Assembly: GCF_008642355.1 (NCBI RefSeq) | Contig: NZ_CP029193.1 | Span: 3,558,001 to 3,622,000, forward strand | Reading direction: 5' to 3' | Source of the DNA: Streptomyces venezuelae | Lineage (GTDB): Bacteria; Actinomycetota; Actinomycetes; Streptomycetales; Streptomycetaceae | Length of the DNA stretch: 64,000 nt | Part shown: in pieces, positions 26,225 through 35,323 of the stretch | How positions within the stretch are numbered: the first letter of the stretch is position 1 | Layout of the letters: every line of letters begins with the position of its first letter | Translations under genes and position numbers: made by a program | The notes under the pieces: model-generated | Databases searched by the model: none | What the model saw: only the letters and a program-made list of their open reading frames with translations | Told to the model about the DNA's origin: nothing

Positions 26225-27382
26225 ATGGCCGACTCGACCCCTCCGCTTACGCTCGCGCAGGACCGCCCCGTGTACGTCATCGGCGGCGGACCCGGCGGCC
26301 TCGCCGCCGCGGCGGCGCTGCGCGCACGCGGTGTCCGCACGGTCGTCCTGGAGAAGGCCGACCACGTCGGCGCCTCCTGGCGCGGCCACTACGACCGCCT
26401 CCACCTCCACACGACCCGCCGCCTCTCCGCCCTGCCGGGGCTGCCCATCCCGCGCTCGTCCGGCCGCTGGGTGTCGCGCGACAACGTGGTCCGCTACCTG
26501 GAGAAGTACGCCGAGCACCACCAGCTCGACGTCGTCACCGGCGTCGAGGTGACCGGCCTGGAACGCACCGACGACGGCACCGGATGGCTGCTGCGCGCCA
26601 CCGGCGGCCGCGAACTCCTGGGCAGCGCGGTGGTCATCGCCACCGGCTACAACCACACCCCCCACCTCCCGGACTGGCCCGGCCGCGACACCTACACCGG
26701 CGAACTCCTGCACGCCGCCGACTACCGCAACCCCCACCCCTTCACCGGCAAGGACGTCCTCGTCGTCGGCGTCGGCAACACCGGCGCCGAGATCGCCGTC
26801 GACCTCGCCGAGGGCGGTGCCGCGCGGGTCCGTCTCGCGGTGCGCACCGCCCCGCACATCGTGCGCCGCTCCACGCTGGGCTGGCCCGCCCAGCGCACCG
26901 GCATCCTGTGCCGCAGACTCCCGGTCGCCCTCGTGGACCGCCTCGCGCGTCCCCTCGCGCGGATCGGCGTACCCGACCTCTCGGCCCAGGGACTGCCCCG
27001 CCCCGACACCGGTCTGTACTCACGCGCCAGGCAGGGCTCGATCCCGGTGCAGGACGTCGGCCTGATCGACGCCGTGCGCGAGGGGCGGGTCGAGCCGGTC
27101 GCGGCCGTCGAGTCGTTCGAGGACGGCAAGGTCGCCCTCGCCGACGGCACGAGGATCGCCCCGGACGTCGTCATCGCGGCGACCGGCTACCGGCGCGCCC
27201 TCGAAGGCCTCGTCGGCGACCTCGGCGTCCTCGACACCCGGGGCCGCCCGACCTGCCACGGCCGCCGCACCCCGAAGCACTCCCCCGGCCTGTACTTCAC
27301 CGGCTTCACCAACCCCATCAGCGGCATGCTCCGCGAACTGTCCCGAGACGCCGAGAAGATAGCGAGGGCGATAGCCCGCTAG
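26225..27382 (+). CDS. FAD-dependent NAD(P)H flavin monooxygenase (FMO/YUCCA-like)
   Basis: This 385-residue protein has the FAD fingerprint VIGGGPGGLAAAAAL (19-33), SWRGHYDRLHLHTTR after it, the NADPH fingerprint VVGVGNTGAEIAVDL (about 179), and ATGY motifs in both halves. Group B flavin monooxygenases of this form N- or C-hydroxylate, or perform Baeyer-Villiger-like oxidations; substrate not inferable. No clear Shine-Dalgarno precedes ATG 26225. Control could come from the 26074 palindrome or from its own 26199 inverted repeat. An extragenic repeat follows the gene. Confidence 0.87.
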   Translation: MADSTPPLTLAQDRPVYVIGGGPGGLAAAAALRARGVRTVVLEKADHVGASWRGHYDRLHLHTTRRLSALPGLPIPRSSGRWVSRDNVVRYLEKYAEHHQLDVVTGVEVTGLERTDDGTGWLLRATGGRELLGSAVVIATGYNHTPHLPDWPGRDTYTGELLHAADYRNPHPFTGKDVLVVGVGNTGAEIAVDLAEGGAARVRLAVRTAPHIVRRSTLGWPAQRTGILCRRLPVALVDRLARPLARIGVPDLSAQGLPRPDTGLYSRARQGSIPVQDVGLIDAVREGRVEPVAAVESFEDGKVALADGTRIAPDVVIAATGYRRALEGLVGDLGVLDTRGRPTCHGRRTPKHSPGLYFTGFTNPISGMLRELSRDAEKIARAIAR

Positions 27383-27433
27383 CCCGCTAGCCCGCCAGCC
27401 CGACAACCGTACGACCCGGGAACGGCCGCCCAC

Positions 27434-27490
27434 AGGGCGCCGTTCAGGGGCGCGGGGAACCGCGCGCCCAGCCCGACCCGGCCCGGACCC
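27434..27490. repeat. Streptomyces extragenic repeat (GGGGCGCGGGGAACCGCGCG type)
   Basis: It contains CAGGGGCGCGGGGAACCGCG and a following CGCCCAGCCCGACCCGGCC. It is the same dispersed element as at 13654-13708 and sits downstream of the monooxygenase gene. Confidence 0.5.
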
Positions 27491-27538
27491 GGAGCTACGA
27501 CCCCGAGCCCACGAAGCCTTTTACGCGCAGCACCATTC

Positions 27539-27553
27539 CTGACGCCCCGTCAG
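27539..27553. promoter_or_regulatory. Palindromic operator CTGACG-CCC-CGTCAG
   Basis: A perfect copy upstream of the 741-residue acyl-CoA synthetase. A further half site CGTCAG lies at 27596-27601. Confidence 0.75.
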
Positions 27554-27562
27554 TTCAGTAAC

Positions 27563-27577
27563 CTGACTAAGCGTCAG
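27563..27577. promoter_or_regulatory. Palindromic operator CTGACT-AAG-CGTCAG
   Basis: An 11/12 match, 24 bp from the previous site and 56 nt upstream of the ATG at 27634. The tandem spacing parallels the 12402/12429 pair. Confidence 0.7.
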
Positions 27578-27633
27578 CTAGAGCCCCGAGCAAGGCGTCA
27601 GGTAAGTGCTGTCACACAGGAGCGGGCGGACCG

Positions 27634-29859
27634 ATGCTTGGATCGACTCACGGCACCTTCACCACCGACCCCCGCCGCGCCCATGTCGTGGCCTGCGGCG
27701 AACTCCCTCCCCACACCGTCCACGGCAGAGCCGTCACGGCCGACGACCTGGACGTCAGCGGTCGGCCGCTGTACGCGGGCGTGCCCGACCTCGACCGCTT
27801 CTTCCGGCCCGCCTCCGTCGCCGTCGTCGGCGCGTCGGACGCCGAGGGGCGCCCCAACACCGGCATCACACGGCAGCTCATCGCCTGGGCGGAACGGGTC
27901 GGCGCGCGCCTGCACCCCGTGCACCCCACCCGCCGGTCCGTCTACGGCATCACCTGCTTCCCCTCCGTCGCCGACCTGCCCGAACAGGTCGACCTCGCCG
28001 TCCTCCTTGTCGGCGATCCGCTCCCCGTCATCGAGCAGCTCGCCGAGGAGAAGGTGCGGTTCGCCGTCGCCTTCGCCTCCGGGTTCGCCGAGACCGGCGA
28101 GGAGGGCGCCGCCGCCCAGGAACGGCTCGCGGCCGCCGTCCAGGGCTCCGGCCTCAGGCTCCTCGGACCCAACACCAACCTCAACGCCTTCGAGGAGTTC
28201 CGCGAGGACCTCGAAGGACCCGCCATCGCGCTCATCACCCAGTCCGGCCACCAGGGACGCCCCGTCTTCACGATGCAGGAGCTCGGCGTCCGCCTCTCGC
28301 ACTGGGCGCCCACCGGCAACGAAGCCGACCTGGAGACCGCCGACTTCATCTCCTACTTCGCCGAGCGCCCCGAGGTCGGGGCCATCGCCTGCTACGTCGA
28401 GGGCCTCAAGGACGGCCGCGCCTTCCTCCTCGCCGCCGACCGCGCGGCCCGCCGCGGGGTGCCCGTCGTCGCCGTGAAGGTCGGCCGCACCGAGACCGGC
28501 GCCCGCATGGCCGCCTCACACACCGGCAAGCTGACCGGCGCCGACGCGGTCGTGGACGCGGCGATGCGCCAGTTCGGCGTGATCCGCGTCGACGGACTCG
28601 ACGAGCTGCAGGACACCGCCGCCTGCCTTGCGCGGGCCCGCGAGCCCAAGGCGGACGGCGTCGTCGTGTATTCGATCTCGGGCGGCACGGGCGCGCACTT
28701 CTCGGACCTGGCGACCGAGGCGGGTCTCACCCTGCCCACGCTCTCCGCCGCCAAGCAGGCGGAGCTGCACCAGTGGATACCCGAGCACCTGAACGTCTCC
28801 AACCCCGTCGACAACGGCGGGCACCCCGTCGGCGACCGGCGCGGCCGGAAGATCATCGACGCGATCCTGGACGACCCGGAGGTGGGCGTGCTGATCTGCC
28901 CGATCACCGGGCCCTTCCCGCCGTTGAGCGACAAGCTCGCGCAGGACCTGGTGGACGCGGCGGAGCAGACGGACAAACTGGTGTGCGTGGTGTGGGGCTC
29001 GCCGCTCGGCACCGAGGACGCCTACCGCACGACGCTCCTCGGCTCCTCGCGCGTCGCGACCTTCCGCACCTTCGCCAACTGCATCACGGCGGTGCGCGCC
29101 CATCTGGACCACCACCGCTTCACGGCCCACTACCGCTCCCCCTTCGACGAGGCGCCACGCACGCCCTCCCCGTCCTTCCGCAAGGCCCAGGCGCTGATGC
29201 GGCCGGGCCAGCAGCTCAGCGAGCACGCGGCGAAGCAGCTGCTGCGCGCGTACGGCATCAGGGTGCCGCGCGAACAGCTGGTGACCAGTGCGGCGGCGGC
29301 CGTCAGGGCGGCCGGGCTCGTCGGCTACCCGGTCGTCATGAAGGCCTCGGGGGCGCAGCTCGCGCACAAGACCGAGCTGGGTCTGGTGAAGATCGGCCTG
29401 ACCTCGGCGAGCCAGGTGCGGGACGCCTACCGGGAGCTCACGGACATCGCCCGCTACGAAGGCGTCGACCTCGACGGCATCCTCGTCTGCCAGATGGTCG
29501 AGCGGGGCGTCGAGATGGTCGTCGGCGTCACGCACGACCCGCTGTTCGGGCCGACGGTGACGGTGGGGCTCGGCGGCGTACTCGTCGAGGTGCTGCGGGA
29601 CGCCGCCGTGCGGGTGCCGCCCTTCGGCGAGGACCAGGCGAAGGCGATGCTGTCGGAGCTGCGCGGGCGGGCGCTGCTCGACGGGGTCAGGGGCGCGGCG
29701 CCCGCCGACATCGACGCGCTCGTCGAGGTCGTGCTGCGGGTGCAGCGCATGGCGCTGGAACTCGGGGACGACATCGCCGAGTTGGACATCAATCCGCTGA
29801 TGGTGCTGCCGCGGGGGCAGGGAGCCGTGGCGCTCGACGCGCTCGCCGTCTGCCGGTAG
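27634..29859 (+). CDS. Acetate--CoA ligase family protein (NDP-forming acyl-CoA synthetase, alpha-beta fusion)
   Basis: This 741-residue protein has a CoA-binding Rossmann domain (about 52-150, FRPASVAVVGASDAEG), succinyl-CoA-ligase-like domains with AASHTGKLTG carrying the probable phospho-histidine His296, and a C-terminal ATP-grasp domain (about 520-735, ending AELDINPLMVLPRG). Such enzymes interconvert acyl-CoA and acid with ADP and phosphate, unlike the two AMP-forming ligases in the window. ATG 27634 is preceded by CAGGAGCGGG at a long spacing. It is followed by a crotonase and controlled by two operators. Confidence 0.87.
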   Translation: MLGSTHGTFTTDPRRAHVVACGELPPHTVHGRAVTADDLDVSGRPLYAGVPDLDRFFRPASVAVVGASDAEGRPNTGITRQLIAWAERVGARLHPVHPTRRSVYGITCFPSVADLPEQVDLAVLLVGDPLPVIEQLAEEKVRFAVAFASGFAETGEEGAAAQERLAAAVQGSGLRLLGPNTNLNAFEEFREDLEGPAIALITQSGHQGRPVFTMQELGVRLSHWAPTGNEADLETADFISYFAERPEVGAIACYVEGLKDGRAFLLAADRAARRGVPVVAVKVGRTETGARMAASHTGKLTGADAVVDAAMRQFGVIRVDGLDELQDTAACLARAREPKADGVVVYSISGGTGAHFSDLATEAGLTLPTLSAAKQAELHQWIPEHLNVSNPVDNGGHPVGDRRGRKIIDAILDDPEVGVLICPITGPFPPLSDKLAQDLVDAAEQTDKLVCVVWGSPLGTEDAYRTTLLGSSRVATFRTFANCITAVRAHLDHHRFTAHYRSPFDEAPRTPSPSFRKAQALMRPGQQLSEHAAKQLLRAYGIRVPREQLVTSAAAAVRAAGLVGYPVVMKASGAQLAHKTELGLVKIGLTSASQVRDAYRELTDIARYEGVDLDGILVCQMVERGVEMVVGVTHDPLFGPTVTVGLGGVLVEVLRDAAVRVPPFGEDQAKAMLSELRGRALLDGVRGAAPADIDALVEVVLRVQRMALELGDDIAELDINPLMVLPRGQGAVALDALAVCR

Positions 29860-30019
29860 TCCCGGTGGCGCTCCACCGGTGAGCCAGGTCCGGACCCGGG
29901 ACGACCAGGCACACGACGCCCCGGGCGGGGACCCCGCACGCCGCCGCGCCCTGTGCGCACGCACACGCTGCCGTACGCGCTCCCTCACCGCAGCCCACCC
30001 GAAACGGAGCCACTCCCCC

Positions 30020-30874
30020 ATGACCGCCACCCCCACCCCCGAAAACCCACCGGCCGCCGAACACGCACCCGACCCCCTCACCACATTGATACGGCACACC
30101 ACTGACAACGCCGTCTCGTGGATCACGCTCAACCGGCCCGAGGCCATGAACGCCCTCACCTGGGACCAGCGCGAACGCGTGATCAACCTGCTCGGCGACA
30201 CCTCCGCCGACCCCGGCATACGGGCCGTCGTGCTCACCGCGACCGGCAAGGGTTTCTGCGCGGGCGCGGACCTGCGCGGCGCGCCCGCCGCCCCGGCCGG
30301 GCAGGAACGCGTACCGGGTGACGTCGCCCGCACCATCAAGCAGGGCGCCCAACGGCTCATCTCGGCGGTCCTCGACTGCGAGAAGCCGGTGATCGCCGCG
30401 GTGAACGGCACCGCGGCGGGCATCGGTGCCCATCTCGCGTTCGCCTGCGACCTGGTCATCGCCGCCGAACAGGCCCGGTTCATCGAGGTGTTCGTGCGGC
30501 GCGGCCTCGTGCCGGACGGCGGCGGCGCGTATCTGCTGCCGCGGCTGGTCGGGCCGCAGCGGGCCAAGGAGCTGATGTTCTTCGGCGACGCGGTGCCGGC
30601 CGGCGAGGCCGAGAGGCTGGGCCTCGTCAACCGCGTCGTACCGGCCGAGGAGCTGGAGAAGACGGCGCGGGAGTGGGCGGAACGCCTCGCGGCCGGCCCG
30701 ACCCGAGCACTCGCCCTGACGAAGCAGCTGGTCAACGCTTCCCTGGAGACGGACCGCGCGACGGCCTTCGCCGCCGAGGCCGCCGCACAGGAGATCAACA
30801 TGACGACGGCGGACGCGCGGGAGGGCGTGGCGAGCTTCGTGGACCGCCGCACACCCACGTACCGGGGCCGCTGA
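30020..30874 (+). CDS. Enoyl-CoA hydratase/isomerase family protein (second crotonase)
   Basis: This 284-residue crotonase has WITLNRPEAMNALTWDQR, the oxyanion-hole motif GKGFCAGADLRG, NGTAAGIGAHLAFACDLVIAAEQARFIEVFVRRGLVPDGGGAYLLPRLVG, and a family-typical C-terminal tail. The VPDGGG segment carries the acidic residue seen in many isomerase/hydratase family members. ATG 30020 follows ACGGAGCC. It lies 160 bp downstream of the acyl-CoA synthetase gene and is probably in the same transcription unit. Confidence 0.87.
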   Translation: MTATPTPENPPAAEHAPDPLTTLIRHTTDNAVSWITLNRPEAMNALTWDQRERVINLLGDTSADPGIRAVVLTATGKGFCAGADLRGAPAAPAGQERVPGDVARTIKQGAQRLISAVLDCEKPVIAAVNGTAAGIGAHLAFACDLVIAAEQARFIEVFVRRGLVPDGGGAYLLPRLVGPQRAKELMFFGDAVPAGEAERLGLVNRVVPAEELEKTAREWAERLAAGPTRALALTKQLVNASLETDRATAFAAEAAAQEINMTTADAREGVASFVDRRTPTYRGR

Positions 30875-30919
30875 CGCCGCACGGCACGCACCACGGCGTT
30901 CCGGCCGGACCCTTCCCAT

Positions 30920-30934
30920 CTGACGACCCGTCAG
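30920..30934. promoter_or_regulatory. Palindromic operator CTGACG-ACC-CGTCAG
   Basis: A perfect copy ending 5 nt before the ATG at 30940, the same spacing as at 21130-21150. Confidence 0.75.
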
Positions 30935-30939
30935 CTTCA

Positions 30940-31602
30940 ATGGACGGTGTGATGGGACACGCAGGGATGGCGGCCACCGCTGTTCGCTACCTCAGGTCGG
31001 TCGGGGCCCGCACCACCACGGCGCCCGTCGAACCACTGCCGCGCCCGCAGCTGCGGGCGGTCGGCGACGACGAGCGGGCACCGCTCGACAGGAACGAGTT
31101 CCGGCGCGTGCTCGGCAACTTCGCGACGGGCGTCACCGTGATCACGGCCCCGCCCCACGAGGACTGCGGGCCCGGCGAGAACGGCGGTCCCGACGAGCGC
31201 GGCGGACCCGCGGGCTTCGCCTGCCAGTCCTTCGCCTCGCTCTCCCTCGACCCGCCCCTGGTCTCCTTCATGGTGGCGCGTACGTCGACGACGTGGCCGC
31301 GCATCGCGCGCGCGGGCGTCTTCTGCGTCAACATCCTGGGCGCCGACCAGGGCGACCTGTGCCGCGGCTTCGCGGTGAGCGGCGCCGACAAGTTCGCCGA
31401 TGTGGTGTACGACGCGGCGCCCGTCTCCGGATCGCCGCGCCTCGCAGGAGCGCCCGCGTGGGTCGACTGCACCATCCAGGCGGTGCACCCCGGCGGCGAC
31501 CACCTCATCGTCGTCGGCCGCGTGGACGCCCTCGGCGCGACCCAGGACGACGCCGACCCGCTCCTCTTCCACCGGGGCACGTTCGGCCGCTTCACCCGCT
31601 GA
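30940..31602 (+). CDS. Flavin reductase family protein (HpaC-like, two-component monooxygenase partner)
   Basis: This 220-residue FMN-binding split-barrel protein has FRRVLGNFATGVTVITA, FACQSFASLSLDPPLVSFMV and a C-terminal DPLLFHRGTFGRF. Such reductases produce FMNH2 for separate monooxygenases; the luciferase-like enzyme at 1301-2428 shares the operator and is a candidate partner. A Gly/Glu/Asp-rich insert (about residues 69-87, CGPGENGGPDERGG) extends the loop after the first strand. ATG 30940 abuts the operator; in-frame ATGs at 30952 and 30967 are alternatives, the last with GGGA upstream. Confidence 0.85.
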   Translation: MDGVMGHAGMAATAVRYLRSVGARTTTAPVEPLPRPQLRAVGDDERAPLDRNEFRRVLGNFATGVTVITAPPHEDCGPGENGGPDERGGPAGFACQSFASLSLDPPLVSFMVARTSTTWPRIARAGVFCVNILGADQGDLCRGFAVSGADKFADVVYDAAPVSGSPRLAGAPAWVDCTIQAVHPGGDHLIVVGRVDALGATQDDADPLLFHRGTFGRFTR

Positions 31603-31611
31603 GAGCACGCC

Positions 31612-32985
31612 TCACCCGCTGACGGCGACCGCCACCGGTTCCGCACGGACCCGCCGGATCACCAGCACCATCAGCGCCGCCGCCGCGCACAGCGCCCCGG
31701 AGGCGTACCAGATCACGTCGTACGAGCCGAAGACGTCCCGTGCCACACCGCCGAGGAACGCGACGAGACCCGCGCCCACCTGGTGCGAGGCGAGCACCCA
31801 GCCGAAGACGATCGCACTGTCGTCGCCGTACTGCTCGCGGCAGAGCGCCAGGGTGGGCGGGACGGTGGCCACCCAGTCCAGGCCGTAGAAGACGATGAAG
31901 AAGATCATCGGCGGCCGTACGTCCGGCGCGAGCAGCATCGGCAGGAAGAGCAACGAGACGCCGCGCAGCGCGTAGTAGACGGCGAGCAGGCGCCGCGAGT
32001 CGAAGCGGTCCGTGAACCAGCCCGACGCGATGGTCCCGACGATGTCGAAGATCCCGATGACGGCGAGCAGGGAGGCGGCGGCCCGCACGCCCATGCCGTG
32101 GTCGTGCGCGGCGGGCACGAAGTGGGTCTGGATGAGTCCGTTCGTCGAGGCACCGCAGATCGCGAACGACCCGGCGAGCAGCCAGAAGGGACCGGTTCGG
32201 GCGGCCTTGAGGAGCACGGTGACCGCGCGCCGTGCCGCACCGGGGACGGGCGGCGGCTTCGGTACGAACTCCTGCGACCCGTACGGCTTCAGGCCGACGT
32301 CCGCCGGGTGGTCCCGCAGCAGCAGCCAAACGAAGGGGACGACCGCGAGGGCCGCGAGCGCGACCGTCACGGCGGCGGGCCGCCACTCGTACGTCTCCAC
32401 GATCCAGGAGAGCAGCGGCAGGAAGACCAACTGGCCGGACGCGGACGCCGCGGTGAGGATGCCGCTGACGAAGCCGCGCCGTTCGGTGAACCACCGGTTG
32501 GTGACGGTGGCGGCGAAGGCGAGCGCCATCGAGCCCGACCCGAGCCCGACGAGCAGCCCCCAGCACAGCAGCAGCTGCCACGCGGAGTTCATCCACACGG
32601 TGAGCCCCGAGCCGCAGGCGATCACGACGAGCGCGACCGCGACGACCTTGCGGATGCCGAAGCGGTCCATGAGCGCGGCGGCGAACGGCGCGGTCAGGCC
32701 GTACAGCGCGAGGTTCACGGAGACCGCGAGGCCCACGGTGCCGCGCGACCAGCCGAAGTCCTCCTTCAGCGGATCGAAGAGCAGACCGGGCAGCGAACGG
32801 AACGCGGCCGCCCCGATGATCGTCACGAACGTGACGGCGGCGACGAACCAGGCGCGGTGGATACGGGGAGCACGGCGCCCGGGGGTCTTCGGCGGAGTGG
32901 AGCCGCCGTGGGAGCCGTCGTGGGAGCCGTCGTCCCCGGCAGCCCGCGCGGACGTCTCGGTTGTCTGGGTCACGTCATGGGTCAC
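31612..32985 (-). CDS. MFS transporter
   Basis: This 457-residue protein has 12 hydrophobic segments with an MFS loop between TM2 and TM3 (AALMDRFGIRKVVAV) and a central cytoplasmic loop containing AARRAVTVLLKAARTGPF. It resembles monocarboxylate or oxalate-formate type permeases. A hydrophilic, low-complexity N-terminal tail (GDDGSHDGSHGGSTPPK) precedes TM1. I use GTG 32985 (VTHDVTQTT); GTG 32973 is an alternative. It is divergent from the GlxA-type regulator across 70 bp and may be its target (inference). No regulon operator was found upstream. Confidence 0.85.
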   Translation of the reverse strand: MTHDVTQTTETSARAAGDDGSHDGSHGGSTPPKTPGRRAPRIHRAWFVAAVTFVTIIGAAAFRSLPGLLFDPLKEDFGWSRGTVGLAVSVNLALYGLTAPFAAALMDRFGIRKVVAVALVVIACGSGLTVWMNSAWQLLLCWGLLVGLGSGSMALAFAATVTNRWFTERRGFVSGILTAASASGQLVFLPLLSWIVETYEWRPAAVTVALAALAVVPFVWLLLRDHPADVGLKPYGSQEFVPKPPPVPGAARRAVTVLLKAARTGPFWLLAGSFAICGASTNGLIQTHFVPAAHDHGMGVRAAASLLAVIGIFDIVGTIASGWFTDRFDSRRLLAVYYALRGVSLLFLPMLLAPDVRPPMIFFIVFYGLDWVATVPPTLALCREQYGDDSAIVFGWVLASHQVGAGLVAFLGGVARDVFGSYDVIWYASGALCAAAALMVLVIRRVRAEPVAVAVSG

Positions 32986-33055
32986 GTCACAAGGATCGAA
33001 AGTCGGCCGCGTACGAACGAGTGGCCCGAGAGACAGCATTCGCTAGGATCGGGCC

Positions 33056-34042
33056 ATGCCCAAGACAGCCGCCCACCGCGTCGTCGTCCTCGCCCTGGAC
33101 GGCGTGATCCCCTTCGAACTGGGCATCCCGCAACGGATCTTCAAGGGGGCTCGCACCCCGGAGGGTCGACGGTTGTACGAGGTGGTGACCTGCTCGGTCC
33201 GTCCGCCGGGCCCCGTCCGCACGGACGCCGACTTCGCGATCGTCGTCGAGCACGGGCCCGAGGCGCTGGCCACGGCGGACACGGTCGTGATCCCGGCGTC
33301 GTACGAGCTGGGACCCGTGCACGAGGAGGGCCGCCTCACGGACGAACTGACGGCCGCCCTCGCCCACGTCAGGCCGGGCACACGACTGATGGCCATCTGC
33401 ACGGGTGGGTACATCCTGGCCGCCGCCGGGCTCCTGGACGGCCGCCCCGCCACCACGCACTGGTCGTCCGCCGACCACTTCCAGCGGCTCTTCCCGCGGG
33501 TCGAGGTCGACGCGGACGTGCTGTTCATCGACGACGGCGACATCCTCACGTCGGCGGGCGTGGCCGCGGGCATCGACCTGTGCCTCCATGTCGTACGCCG
33601 CGACCACGGCAGCGCCGTCGCCAACGAGGTGGCCCGCCGTACCGTCGTACCGCCGCACCGGGACGGCGGCCAAGCGCAGTACATCCACCGTCCGGTGCCC
33701 GAGCCGCAGCTGGCGACCACGCGCACGGCACGCGCCTGGGCGCTCGGGCGGCTCGACCAGCCGCTTCAGCTGCGCGACATGGCCGCGCAGGAGTCGATGT
33801 CGGTCCGCACGTTCACGCGTCGGTTCCGTGAGGAGGTCGGCGTAAGTCCCGGTCAGTGGCTGACGCAGCAGCGCGTGGAGCGGGCACGGCACCTGCTCGA
33901 ATCGACGGACCTCTCCGTCGACCAGGTCGCGGCGGACGCCGGGTTCGGGACGGCGCAGTCGATGCGGCAGCACCTTCAGGCCGCGCTAGGAGTCACGCCG
34001 ACGGCCTACCGGCGGACGTTCCGCGACGTCTCGGCCCCCTGA
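33056..34042 (+). CDS. GlxA-type regulator: DJ-1/PfpI domain plus AraC HTH
   Basis: This 328-residue protein has an N-terminal class I glutamine-amidotransferase-like domain (about 8-170) with MAICTGGYILAAAGLLDG containing the nucleophile-position Cys115. A C-terminal AraC double helix-turn-helix (about 225-325) includes MSVRTFTRRFREEVGVSPGQWL and DQVAADAGFGTAQSMRQHL. GlxA-family proteins control catabolic genes and development in Streptomyces. The adjacent divergent MFS gene is the obvious candidate target. Its last 57 bp overlap the convergent MFS gene at 33986-35221. Confidence 0.9.
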   Translation: MPKTAAHRVVVLALDGVIPFELGIPQRIFKGARTPEGRRLYEVVTCSVRPPGPVRTDADFAIVVEHGPEALATADTVVIPASYELGPVHEEGRLTDELTAALAHVRPGTRLMAICTGGYILAAAGLLDGRPATTHWSSADHFQRLFPRVEVDADVLFIDDGDILTSAGVAAGIDLCLHVVRRDHGSAVANEVARRTVVPPHRDGGQAQYIHRPVPEPQLATTRTARAWALGRLDQPLQLRDMAAQESMSVRTFTRRFREEVGVSPGQWLTQQRVERARHLLESTDLSVDQVAADAGFGTAQSMRQHLQAALGVTPTAYRRTFRDVSAP

Positions 34043-35221
34043 CCCGGCCGCCCCGTCCTCCGCCGCGGCGGGCTTCACTTCCCCCGCCACCCCCACCAGC
34101 GTGAGGACGAGCCCCAGTCCCACACCCGACAGGATCGCCGTGGACGGCGACACGACGCTGAGCAGGCCGCCGGCGAGGGACCCGCTGGCCGCGTAACCCG
34201 CACCGACGGCCGCGTACATCACCGAGTAGCCCGCGGCGAGCGCGCTCGGCGGCAGCGCCTCGCGCAGCGACAGGTTCCGGGTCAGCATCACACCCGCCTG
34301 CAACACACCGGCGACGGCGAGCGCGACGAACAGCCAGGCCACCCCCGGCAGCAGGGCGACGAGGGCGAGACACCCCGAGACGCCGAACATCAGCACCATG
34401 CTCTGGGTACGCAGCCGTCCCGGCCAGCGCCGCAGCCCGTACACGAACGATCCGACGGCCGAGCCGACCGCGAGCGCCACGAGCAGCGGGCCCGCCCAGC
34501 CGACGTCGATGCCGCGCTGCTCCAGCAGGGCGGGCAGCACCAGTTCGGCGAGCGCCAGCATCGACAGGCTCGCCGCGCCCGTCACGAACAGCGGCCAGGC
34601 ACGCGCGAGAATCCGCACCATGGACTCGCCGCCCCGGTCGTCGGCGTCCGCGCGCCAGCCCGCGGGCAGCATCCAGAGCCCCGCGACGGAGGCGGTCATC
34701 AGCAGGCCGCCCAGGAGCAGGGGGAGCACCGGGGAGACCCCGAGGGCGAGCCCCGTGACGGCGGCGGGCGCGACCGCCCAGACGGCGAAGGTCAGCATCG
34801 ACTCGACAGCCAGCGCCTGGGCGACGGCCGCCTCCGGCACGATGCTCGTCAGCAGGGCGCGGAGAGCGCCCGGAGCGGCGGCGGGGGCGGCACCGGCGAC
34901 GAAGGCGCAGGCTCCCAGGGCGAGGGGGTGGGCGCCGTGCAGGACCCCGAGCCCCGCGAAGGCGAGCCCACCGACCCCCAGCCCGACAGCCATCGCGCCG
35001 CGCGCCCGCTCCGCGCGGATCCGCATGCCGAGGACCGGCGCGCCGACGATCTCCCCCACGACGTACGCGGCGGCGAGTGCGGCACCGAGCACATACCCAC
35101 CGGGCCGCTCCCGTACGAGGAACACGAGCGCGAGCGGCGCAGCCGCGACGGGCATCCGCGCCCCCACGGCGACGAACCCCCACCGCACCACGCCCCACGA
35201 CCTGACCGCCGAATACCCCAC
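33986..35221 (-). CDS. MFS transporter
   Basis: This 411-residue integral membrane protein has about 12 hydrophobic segments, starting MGYSAVRSWGVVRWGFVAVG. It is very rich in Ala, Gly, Leu and Val, with a short charged loop at about 195-205 (GWRADADDRGGESMVR). It resembles drug-exporter-like MFS proteins of Streptomyces; substrate unknown. The 3' end overlaps the GlxA-type gene by 57 bp on the other strand. No operator was found upstream. Confidence 0.82.
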   Translation of the reverse strand: MGYSAVRSWGVVRWGFVAVGARMPVAAAPLALVFLVRERPGGYVLGAALAAAYVVGEIVGAPVLGMRIRAERARGAMAVGLGVGGLAFAGLGVLHGAHPLALGACAFVAGAAPAAAPGALRALLTSIVPEAAVAQALAVESMLTFAVWAVAPAAVTGLALGVSPVLPLLLGGLLMTASVAGLWMLPAGWRADADDRGGESMVRILARAWPLFVTGAASLSMLALAELVLPALLEQRGIDVGWAGPLLVALAVGSAVGSFVYGLRRWPGRLRTQSMVLMFGVSGCLALVALLPGVAWLFVALAVAGVLQAGVMLTRNLSLREALPPSALAAGYSVMYAAVGAGYAASGSLAGGLLSVVSPSTAILSGVGLGLVLTLVGVAGEVKPAAAEDGAAGSGGRDVAERPPVGRRRDS

Positions 35222-35323
35222 GCCCCGAACCTACCGGCCCCCTCGCCGGGGGGCCTCCGATTTATCCGCGGGGAACTGGCCTCACCGAACGCCAGGACGC
35301 CAGAGCGTCGGGACGTCGGGGCG

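Noticed and set aside
32971..32990. CACGTCA-type repeats at the MFS start resembling the regulon operator
   Set aside because: They are direct repeats of GGTCACGTCA that encode the VTHDVTQ N terminus and do not have the 6-3-6 dyad spacing.
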